Shown piece by piece: positions 37,642-43,485 of a stretch of 43,485 bases of DNA. The notes under the pieces were generated by a model, which had not been told where the DNA came from, ran no database searches, and saw nothing but the letters and a program-made list of their open reading frames with translations. Source of the DNA: Streptomyces ureilyticus (GTDB lineage Bacteria > Actinomycetota > Actinomycetes > Streptomycetales > Streptomycetaceae). Position numbers and translations under genes: made by a program. Numbering within the stretch: the first letter of the stretch is position 1; each line of letters starts with the position of its first letter. The stretch is from the NCBI RefSeq assembly GCF_011045025.1, contig NZ_JAAKZX010000069.1, positions 1 through 43,485 on the forward strand, written 5' to 3'.

Positions 37642-39102
37642 ATGGCTTACGACGATCTTCGCTCCCTGCTCAGGGCACTGGAACGCGAGGGTGACCTCAA
37701 GCGCGTCAAGGCCGAGGTCGACCCGTATCTGGAAGTGGGGGAGATCGTCGACCGCGTACAGAAGTCGGGCGGCCCGGCGCTGCTCTTCGAGAACGTACGC
37801 GGGTCGGCCATGCCGCTCGCGATGAATGTCTTCGGGACGGACCGCCGCCTGCTCAAGGCGCTCGGCCTGAAGTCGTACGGCGAGATCAGCGAGAAGATCG
37901 GCGGGCTGCTCAAGCCCGAGCTGCCGCACGGGTTCGTCGGCGTGCGCGAGGCCTTCGGGAAGCTCGGCGCCATGACGCACGTACCGCCGAAGAAGGTGAA
38001 GTCCGACAACGCGCCCGTGCAGGAGGTCGTGGTCAAGGGCGACGACGTCGACCTCGACCAGCTCCCGGCCCTCTTCACCTGGCCGAAGGACGGCGGGTCC
38101 TTCTTCAACCTCGGGCTCACCCACACCAAGGACCCGGAGAGCGGCATCCGCAACCTCGGGCTGTACCGCCTCCAGCGCCACGACAAGCGCACCATCGGCA
38201 TGCACTGGCAGATCCACAAGGACAGCCGGAACCACTATCAAGTGGCCGCGCGGCGTGGGGAGAAGCTCCCGATCGCGATCGCTTTCGGGTGTCCGCCCGC
38301 CGTCACCTACGCCTCCACCGCCCCGCTCCCCGGGGACATCGACGAGTACCTCTTCGCCGGGTTCCTCCAGGGCAAGCGGATCGAGATGGTCGACTGCAAG
38401 ACGGTGCCGCTCCAGGTGCCGGCGCAGGCGGAGGTCGTACTGGAGGGCTGGCTGGAGCCGGGCGAGATGCTCCCGGAGGGGCCCTTCGGCGACCACACCG
38501 GCTTCTACACGCCGCAGGAACCCTTCCCCGCCCTGACCATCGACTGCGTCACGATGCGCAAGCGGCCACTGCTCCAGTCGATCGTGGTCGGTCGGCCCCC
38601 GACCGAGGACGGACCCCTCGGCCGGGCGACGGAGCGTTTCTTCCTGCCGCTGCTCAAGATCATCGTTCCTGACATCGTGGACTACCACCTCCCCGAGGCG
38701 GGCGGTTTCCACAACTGCGCGATCGTCGCGATCGACAAGAAGTACCCGAAGCATGCCCAGAAGGTGATGCACGCGATCTGGGGCGCGCACATGATGTCCC
38801 TGTCCAAGCTGATCGTGATCGTCGACTCGGACTGCGACGTCCACGATCTGCACGAGGTCGCCTGGCGCGCCCTCGGCAACACGGACTACGCCCGCGATCT
38901 CTCGGTCGTCGAAGGCCCGGTCGACCACCTCGACCACGCCTCCTATCAGCAGTTCTGGGGCGGCAAGGCGGGCATCGACGCGACGAAGAAGTGGCCCGAG
39001 GAGGGCTATACGCGCGACGGCGGCTGGCCGGACATGGTGCTGTCCGACCCGGAGACGGCGGCGCTCGTCGACCGCCGCTGGAAGGAGTACGGACTCAAGT
39101 GA
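37642..39102 (+). CDS. UbiD-family prenylated-FMN decarboxylase (menaquinone)
   Basis: 486 aa, GGGA upstream. UbiD fold features: SGGPALLFENVRGSAMPLAM at the N-terminal domain, DNAPVQEVVVKGDDVDLDQL, and the E-x-P-F-G-D-H-T-G-F-Y core (EGPFGDHTGFYTPQEPFPAL) with the catalytic E-R-E-like set. The C-terminal part includes HNCAIVAIDKKYPKHAQKVM. It decarboxylates with prenylated FMN made by the UbiX protein encoded 1.8 kb downstream. With mqnE nearby, the substrate is probably the prenylated naphthoate of the futalosine pathway. Confidence 0.94.
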   Translation: MAYDDLRSLLRALEREGDLKRVKAEVDPYLEVGEIVDRVQKSGGPALLFENVRGSAMPLAMNVFGTDRRLLKALGLKSYGEISEKIGGLLKPELPHGFVGVREAFGKLGAMTHVPPKKVKSDNAPVQEVVVKGDDVDLDQLPALFTWPKDGGSFFNLGLTHTKDPESGIRNLGLYRLQRHDKRTIGMHWQIHKDSRNHYQVAARRGEKLPIAIAFGCPPAVTYASTAPLPGDIDEYLFAGFLQGKRIEMVDCKTVPLQVPAQAEVVLEGWLEPGEMLPEGPFGDHTGFYTPQEPFPALTIDCVTMRKRPLLQSIVVGRPPTEDGPLGRATERFFLPLLKIIVPDIVDYHLPEAGGFHNCAIVAIDKKYPKHAQKVMHAIWGAHMMSLSKLIVIVDSDCDVHDLHEVAWRALGNTDYARDLSVVEGPVDHLDHASYQQFWGGKAGIDATKKWPEEGYTRDGGWPDMVLSDPETAALVDRRWKEYGLK

Positions 39103-39169
39103 GCAGCAACGTGATCAGCAACGTGATCAGCGCGTACCGCTCGTGCGGCAGAAGGGAGTTCAGACTCTC
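39103..39169. repeat. 12-bp tandem repeat between ubiD and ubiA
   Basis: CAGCAACGTGAT occurs twice in tandem (39104-39127), with a GAAGGGAGTT ribosome-binding region just before the next gene. The gap has no gene. Confidence 0.75.
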
Positions 39170-40072
39170 GTGAGCAGCGCATCCGCAGCGATCCCTCAGC
39201 CCGGCCGTACGAAGGCGTTCCTGCGCCTTGTCATGATCGAGCACTCCGTCTTCGCGCTGCCCTTCGCCTACATCGCCGCGCTGACGGCGATGTTCCAGCT
39301 CGACCGGAACATCCACTGGGGCCGGCTGCTCCTCGTCACCATCGCGATGGTCGGGCTGCGTACGTTCGCCATGGCCGCGAACCGGATCATCGACCGCGAG
39401 ATCGACGCCCGCAACCCCCGTACGGCGCAACGGGAGTTGGTCACCGGCGCGATGACGGTGCGGCACGCGTGGACGGGCGCGCTGGTCGCCCTGGTCTTCT
39501 TCCTCGGCGCCGCGGCCCTGCTCAACCCCCTCTGTCTCGCCCTCGCCCCCATCGCCGTGATCCCGATGGTGGTCTACCCCTACGGCAAGCGGTTCACGAA
39601 CTTCCCCCAGGCCATCCTCGGTCTCGCCCAGGCAATGGGCCCGGTCGGCGGCTGGCTGGCGATCACCGGTGAATGGTCCTGGGACGCGGTGATCCTCGGC
39701 CTCGCGGTCGGCATCTGGATCGGCGGCTTCGACCTGATCTACGCCTGCCAGGACATCGAGACGGACCGCGAGATCGGCGTCATGTCGGTCCCGGCCCGCT
39801 TCGGTATCCCGGCCGCCATCTGGGGCGCCCGCGGCTGCCACACGGTCACCACGGCACTGTTCGTCTGGTACGCCCTGGCCACCGACGCGGGCGCCTTCTT
39901 CTGGCTGGGCCTGCTGATCGTCGCCGCCGCGTTCCTCTACGAGCACTCCATCGTGAAGCCGCACGACCTGTCCCGGGTGAACAGGGCGTTCTTCTCGACG
40001 AACGGCTTCATCGGAATCAGCCTCTTCATCTGCGCCCTGATCGACCTGCTGGTGCGCGGACTCACGGTCTGA
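39170..40072 (+). CDS. mqnP: UbiA-family prenyltransferase (MqnP-like)
   Basis: 300 aa from GTG 39170, GGGAG upstream. Eight to nine spans. The two Mg-prenyl-diphosphate sites are in AANRIIDREIDARNPRTAQR (N-x-x-x-D-x-x-x-D) and ACQDIETDREIGVMSVPARF (D-x-x-x-D). KRFTNFPQAILGLAQAMGPV is conserved. In futalosine organisms this enzyme attaches the polyprenyl chain to dihydroxy-naphthoate. The name is by context: ubiD upstream, ubiX and mqnE downstream. Confidence 0.9.
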   Translation: MSSASAAIPQPGRTKAFLRLVMIEHSVFALPFAYIAALTAMFQLDRNIHWGRLLLVTIAMVGLRTFAMAANRIIDREIDARNPRTAQRELVTGAMTVRHAWTGALVALVFFLGAAALLNPLCLALAPIAVIPMVVYPYGKRFTNFPQAILGLAQAMGPVGGWLAITGEWSWDAVILGLAVGIWIGGFDLIYACQDIETDREIGVMSVPARFGIPAAIWGARGCHTVTTALFVWYALATDAGAFFWLGLLIVAAAFLYEHSIVKPHDLSRVNRAFFSTNGFIGISLFICALIDLLVRGLTV

Positions 40073-40146
40073 CCGGCTCGTACGGTTCTACCCGTACGCG
40101 GCTTACCGGCTCGTACCGTTCCGCCCGTACGCGCCGTACGCGGCTT
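40072..40146. repeat. Imperfect repeat and hairpin between convergent ubiA and rhomboid genes
   Basis: Two copies of a 34-42-bp unit starting ACCGGCTCGTACGG/ACCGGCTCGTACCG and ending CCGTACGCGGCTT. The first contains a 7-bp stem (CGTACGG/CCGTACG, 40079-40098). It lies between two convergent stops, so it may serve as a bidirectional terminator. Confidence 0.65.
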
Positions 40147-40777
40147 ACCGGATGGCCCTTTCGGGTGAGCCGGAGGCCGAGCGGCGGCGGAACAGGAACG
40201 CCGCCGCCACGCCGGACACCAGGCCGACGAGATGCCCCTGCCAGCTCACCGTGGTGTTGGTGGGGGCTATGCCCACGAGGACCGAGCTGCCCCAGACCGC
40301 AGCGATCAGTATCCCGGCCATGATGCCGAGCGGCCGTCGCTCCACGAAGCCGCTGATCACCAGGAAGCCGAAGAGCCCGAAGATCAGGCCGGAGGCCCCG
40401 GCGGTGTTGGTGTGCGCCGGAGATATCAGCCAGACGCCGAGCCCGTCGGCCACGATGATCAGCGCGGCCACGGCGGCGAAACGGCGCAGCCCGCCGAGGG
40501 CCGCGACAAAACCGAGGACCAGCAGCGGAACCGTGTTCGCTGCCAGGTGGGCGAAGCCGAAATGGATGAACGAGGCCGGCACGATGTCGACCAGCTCCGA
40601 CGGCGTACGCGGAGTGATCCCGAGGCCGTCCAGCGAGTGACCCGTGATCACGTCCACCACTTCGAGCAGCCACAGCAGAGCCACCCAGCCCACCATCAAC
40701 TTGGCGGCCGTCTTCGCCCGCTCGCCCTGCGACCAGCCCCGGTCACTCCGGGTCCAACTGACGTCCCTACCAGCCAT
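40145..40777 (-). CDS. Rhomboid-family intramembrane serine protease
   Basis: 210 aa from ATG 40777 (MAGRDVSWTRSDRGWSQGE), GGGGA upstream. Six spans. The catalytic Ser motif is AGASGLIFGLFGFL (G-x-S-G), the catalytic His is in TVSWQGHLVGLVSG, and the conserved H-F-G-x-x-H-L-A-x-N pattern is present (FIHFGFAHLAANTVPLLVLG). It cleaves membrane-spanning substrates; the targets are unknown. It runs against the menaquinone genes, splitting ubiA from ubiX. Confidence 0.92.
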   Translation of the reverse strand: MAGRDVSWTRSDRGWSQGERAKTAAKLMVGWVALLWLLEVVDVITGHSLDGLGITPRTPSELVDIVPASFIHFGFAHLAANTVPLLVLGFVAALGGLRRFAAVAALIIVADGLGVWLISPAHTNTAGASGLIFGLFGFLVISGFVERRPLGIMAGILIAAVWGSSVLVGIAPTNTTVSWQGHLVGLVSGVAAAFLFRRRSASGSPERAIR

Positions 40778-40893
40778 CGCCGTCCCCCATGTCCACCCGT
40801 AGCGCCGCACGCACCAGTCGCCCGGCTCTGTCAGATTAACGGGCGGGCCCCTCGCGCCGTTCCCGTTCCGGGTCGCCGGATAGGCTCGACACC

Positions 40894-41568
40894 ATGAAGC
40901 CAGGACAGACGCAGCGCACGCCTTGGATCGTGGGGGTCTCGGGTGCGTCCGGTACGCCGTATGCCGCTGCTGTGCTGCGTGCGCTTCTGGATGCGGGGGA
41001 GAGCGTCGACCTGATCGTCAGCAGGGCTTCGCGGCTGACGTTGCTGGACGAGACGGGGATCAGCTTCCGGGACGCCTACTCGGACGAGGACCTGCGCGAA
41101 TGGCTGGCCCGCGGCGCGGACGGCAAGCCCGGCACCTTCGACATCCAGGCCCAGGACGTACGTCACTGGAGTCCCGGTGACCTGGCGGCGGGGCCGTCCT
41201 CAGGCTCGTACCCCTCGAAAGGCATGCTCATCGTGCCCGCGTCCACAGCTTGTGTCGCCGGCGTCGCGCTCGGCCTCTCCAAGGACCTGCTGCAACGCGC
41301 CGCGAGCGTCACGCTCAAGGAGCGCCGCAAGCTGGTCGTCGCCGTCCGCGAGACGCCGCTGAACGGGCAGACCCTGCGGCACCTGGTGACCCTGGACGAC
41401 GCGGGAGCGACCGTACTGCCGGCGTCCCCGGCGTTCTACGCGGGCGCCACCCACATTCAGGACCTCGTCGACTTCGTCGCCGGGCGGGTGCTGGACGCGG
41501 CGGGCGTCGAGCACACGCTGTATCGCCGCTGGGAGGGCGAACTGGGCGGCGGCTCACGTCCCACCTGA
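40894..41568 (+). CDS. UbiX-family flavin prenyltransferase
   Basis: 224 aa. FMN-binding N-terminus WIVGVSGASGTPYAAAVLRA, then KGMLIVPASTACVAGVALGL, KERRKLVVAVRETPLNGQTL and YAGATHIQDLVDFVAGRVLD, all standard UbiX/Pad1 signatures. It makes prenylated FMN from dimethylallyl phosphate and FMN for UbiD-type decarboxylases, here the UbiD at 37.6 kb. A 14-residue insertion-like stretch (RGADGKPGTFDIQAQDVRHW) before SSGSYPSKG is typical of the actinobacterial forms. Confidence 0.95.
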   Translation: MKPGQTQRTPWIVGVSGASGTPYAAAVLRALLDAGESVDLIVSRASRLTLLDETGISFRDAYSDEDLREWLARGADGKPGTFDIQAQDVRHWSPGDLAAGPSSGSYPSKGMLIVPASTACVAGVALGLSKDLLQRAASVTLKERRKLVVAVRETPLNGQTLRHLVTLDDAGATVLPASPAFYAGATHIQDLVDFVAGRVLDAAGVEHTLYRRWEGELGGGSRPT

Positions 41569-41575
41569 GCAACTC

Positions 41576-41632
41576 GCAGTACCCGCACATCACTTCAGTA
41601 CTTCGCACTACGTACCTGGTACTTCAAGAACT
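41576..41632. promoter_or_regulatory. GTAC-repeat region upstream of AsnC gene
   Basis: Four GTAC cores (41579, 41598, 41612, 41619), the first two within AGTAC and the last two forming GTACCTGGTAC. They lie in the 88-base gap upstream of the Lrp/AsnC start and are candidate autoregulatory sites. Lrp proteins bind several spaced weak dyads. Confidence 0.4.
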
Positions 41633-41656
41633 CTTCAGCGGAAGGCTATCGATCGC

Positions 41657-42112
41657 ATGGACGCGGTGGACAGGCAGCTCATCCAGGCCCTCAGGGAGAA
41701 CGGCCGGGCCTCCTACGCGGAGCTGGGACGCCTCGTCGGACTGTCGGGACCCAGCGTCACCGACCGCATCAACCGCCTGGAGGCCGCCGGTGTCATCACC
41801 GGCTACCGCGCGACGGTCGACGCCGCCTCGCTCGGCCTCGGCGTCACCGCCCTGATCGGCATCTCGCTCTCCGACGCCGCCGACCACGAGGACGTCGCGC
41901 AGCGGCTGCGGGACCTGAACGAGATCGAGGACTGCTGGTTCATCGCGGGCGACGACTCGTTCATGCTCAAGGTCCGGGCGCCGGACGTGGACGGCCTGGA
42001 GAAGACGATCCGGCGGCTGTCGGGGACGAAGGGCGTGTCCCGCACGCGTACGACGATCGTGCTCTCCACGAAGTGGGAGAACCGGGTGGGTGAGCTGCCC
42101 GAGGAGGCGTGA
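41657..42112 (+). CDS. Lrp/AsnC-family transcriptional regulator
   Basis: 151 aa, ATG 41657. N-terminal HTH (MDAVDRQLIQALRENGRASY, AELGRLVGLSGPSVTDRINR) and C-terminal RAM effector domain (VTALIGISLSDAADHEDVAQ, IEDCWFIAGDDSFMLKVRAP). Such regulators sense amino acids or similar ligands and form octamers. It lies between ubiX and mqnE in the same direction, so it may tune the menaquinone genes (inference). Confidence 0.94.
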   Translation: MDAVDRQLIQALRENGRASYAELGRLVGLSGPSVTDRINRLEAAGVITGYRATVDAASLGLGVTALIGISLSDAADHEDVAQRLRDLNEIEDCWFIAGDDSFMLKVRAPDVDGLEKTIRRLSGTKGVSRTRTTIVLSTKWENRVGELPEEA

Positions 42113-42164
42113 GCACGTACGCGTACGGTTGGCAGGATTCGTCACGAGGAGAGGCAGAAGCAGC

Positions 42165-43328
42165 ATGGACGTCGGGCTCAAGCGCGAGCTGGAGGAGAAA
42201 GTCCGGGCCGGTGAACGGCTCACCCGTGAGGACGGCATCGCGCTGTACGAGTCGGACGACCTGGCCTGGCTGGGCGGGCTGGCGCACGAGGTGCGGACCC
42301 GTAAGAACGGTGACGTCGTCCACTTCAACGTCAACCGGCACCTCAACATGACCAATGTGTGTACGGCCTCCTGCGCGTACTGCTCCTTCCAGCGCAAGCC
42401 GGGCGAGAAGGACGCGTACACGATGCGCATCGAGGAGGCGGTCAAGCTCGCCAAGGCGATGGAGGGCGAGAACCTCACCGAGCTGCACATCGTCAACGGC
42501 CTGCACCCGAATCTGCCGTGGCGTTACTACCCGCGGTCGCTGTCGGAGCTGAAGAAGGCGCTCCCGAACGTCTCTCTGAAGGCCTTCACGGCGACCGAGA
42601 TCCACCACTTCGAGACGATCTCGGGTCTGTCGGCGTCGGAGATCCTGGACGAGCTGATCGAGGCGGGCCTGGAGTCCCTCACCGGCGGTGGCGCGGAGAT
42701 CTTCGACTGGGAGGTACGCCAGCACATCGTCGACCACCGCACGCACTGGGAGGACTGGTCGCGCATCCACCGCCTGGCGCACTCCAAGGGCCTCAAGACC
42801 CCCTGCACGATGCTGTACGGCCACATCGAGGAGCCGAGGCACCGGGTCGATCACGTGCTCAGGCTGCGTGAACTGCAGGACGAGACGGGCGGCTTCCAGG
42901 TCTTCATCCCGCTGCGCTACCAGCACGACTTCGTCGACATGAAGGACGGCAAGGTACGCAACCGGCTGCAGGCCCGCACCCAGATGGCGACGGGTGCGGA
43001 AGCTCTGAAGACCTTCGCGGTCTCCCGGCTGCTCTTCGACAACGTTCCGCACGTCAAGGTCTTCTGGGTCATGCATGGCGTCCAGACCGCGCAGCTGGCG
43101 TTGCAGCACGGTGCCGATGACATGGACGGTTCGGTGGTGGAGTACAAGATCACCCACGACGCGGACAACTACGGCACGCCGAACAAGCTGACCCGCGAGG
43201 ACTTGCTGGACCTGATCCGGGACGCCGGGTTCCGTCCGATGGAGCGGAACACGCGGTACGAGATCATCCGCGAGTACGAGGGCCCGGACGCGTCGCGTCG
43301 CGAGTCGCCTCAGCCCATGCGGGTGTGA
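42165..43328 (+). CDS. mqnE: Aminofutalosine synthase MqnE (radical SAM)
   Basis: 387 aa, GAGGAGAGG upstream. Radical SAM CX3CX2C cluster C66-x3-C70-x2-C73 in NVCTASCAYCSFQRKPGEKD. HIVNGLHPNLPWRYYPRSLS and LTGGGAEIFDWEVRQHIVDH are typical of MqnE/MqnC. It joins the enolpyruvyl benzoate made by MqnA with SAM to give 6-amino-6-deoxyfutalosine, the entry product of the futalosine branch. MqnA, MqnB, MqnC and MqnD are not in this window, so the pathway is split. Confidence 0.95.
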   Translation: MDVGLKRELEEKVRAGERLTREDGIALYESDDLAWLGGLAHEVRTRKNGDVVHFNVNRHLNMTNVCTASCAYCSFQRKPGEKDAYTMRIEEAVKLAKAMEGENLTELHIVNGLHPNLPWRYYPRSLSELKKALPNVSLKAFTATEIHHFETISGLSASEILDELIEAGLESLTGGGAEIFDWEVRQHIVDHRTHWEDWSRIHRLAHSKGLKTPCTMLYGHIEEPRHRVDHVLRLRELQDETGGFQVFIPLRYQHDFVDMKDGKVRNRLQARTQMATGAEALKTFAVSRLLFDNVPHVKVFWVMHGVQTAQLALQHGADDMDGSVVEYKITHDADNYGTPNKLTREDLLDLIRDAGFRPMERNTRYEIIREYEGPDASRRESPQPMRV

Positions 43329-43333
43329 TCAAA

Positions 43334-43348
43334 GAGGGCTCCGCCCTC
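43334..43348 (+). terminator. Terminator hairpin after mqnE
   Basis: GAGGGC-TCC-GCCCTC, a perfect 6-bp stem 5 bases past the mqnE stop. Confidence 0.7.
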
Positions 43349-43371
43349 AGCACTCTTCAGCCGTGCCCTGG

Positions 43372-43485
43372 CACCCCCAGCCCGTCCGGCGTTTGAGGAC
43401 GAGGCCGTTCAGGCCGATCGGGGTCTGGGGCGGAGCCCCAGCGGGGTCCAGTGGCAGCGCCCCTTGTTACGGGAAGGGGCGGGGT
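43372..43485. repeat. Common Streptomyces intergenic palindromic repeat (right part beyond window)
   Basis: The sequence containing CCCGTCCGGCGTTTGAGGAC, then GGCCGTTCAGGCC, a TGGGGC-GGA-GCCCCA hairpin (43426-43440) and GCCCCTT/AAGGGGC (43459-43480) matches the repetitive element I know from many Streptomyces intergenic regions downstream of genes. It has several nested stems and may act in termination or RNA stability. It is at the window edge, so its end is not seen. Confidence 0.75.

Overview
The window is a piece of actinomycete chromosome, almost certainly Streptomyces. The coding DNA is very GC-rich with G/C at third codon positions, there are many GTG starts and 4-base ATGA/GTGA overlaps, and several families are typical of the genus: XRE/DUF5753 with DUF397, CU044_5270, the futalosine menaquinone pathway, DUF2252, and the common Streptomyces intergenic repeat at the right edge. 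I saw no rRNA, tRNA or CRISPR array.

Left part (1-9.7 kb): a partial family-4 glycosyltransferase; a wrecked two-component system (response regulator broken by a decayed IS200/IS605 element, its tail joined to the last codons of a histidine kinase); an intact ABC exporter pair next to it; a MalY/PatB-type aminotransferase; a small Arg-rich ORF; a transglutaminase-like protein; and a SulP anion transporter divergent from a MerR regulator, with a near-perfect palindrome between them.

Middle part (9.7-22 kb): an intact TnpB (RNA-guided nuclease family) with a recognisable right-end hairpin. Then comes a dense block of membrane and envelope genes: lipid kinase, DUF7144, SHOCT/PLDc_N, YihY, a large multi-TM protein, HdeD-like, a K+ channel coupled to DUF2252, a 65-aa protein, a small membrane protein and a DHA2 drug exporter. 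Short tandem repeats are frequent here. It looks like an accessory envelope or ion-stress island.

Core part (22-30.6 kb): hemL with a histidine phosphatase, a Tat-type lipoprotein polysaccharide deacetylase, and the complete system II cytochrome c maturation operon (ResA-like, CcdA, ResB, CcsA/ResC). Heme synthesis and heme attachment therefore sit side by side.

Regulatory and resistance part (30.6-37.6 kb): an ECF-type sigma factor coupled to a CU044_5270 membrane protein; an XRE/DUF5753 regulator whose reading frame runs 188 bases into its DUF397 partner; small actinobacterial ORFs; a TOPRIM-only protein; a 2OG-Fe(II) oxygenase/deaminase pair; and an Erm-type 23S rRNA methyltransferase. 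The Erm gene is preceded by a 13-codon leader ORF ending in an Arg-Thr-Arg-Arg motif and by a set of mutually exclusive hairpins, which together look like a macrolide-sensing attenuator.

Right part (37.6-43.5 kb): UbiD, UbiA, UbiX, an Lrp/AsnC regulator and MqnE, i.e. one early step (aminofutalosine synthase) and the late prenylation and decarboxylation steps of futalosine-type menaquinone synthesis, interrupted by a convergent rhomboid protease gene. The window ends in a terminator followed by a repetitive palindromic intergenic element.
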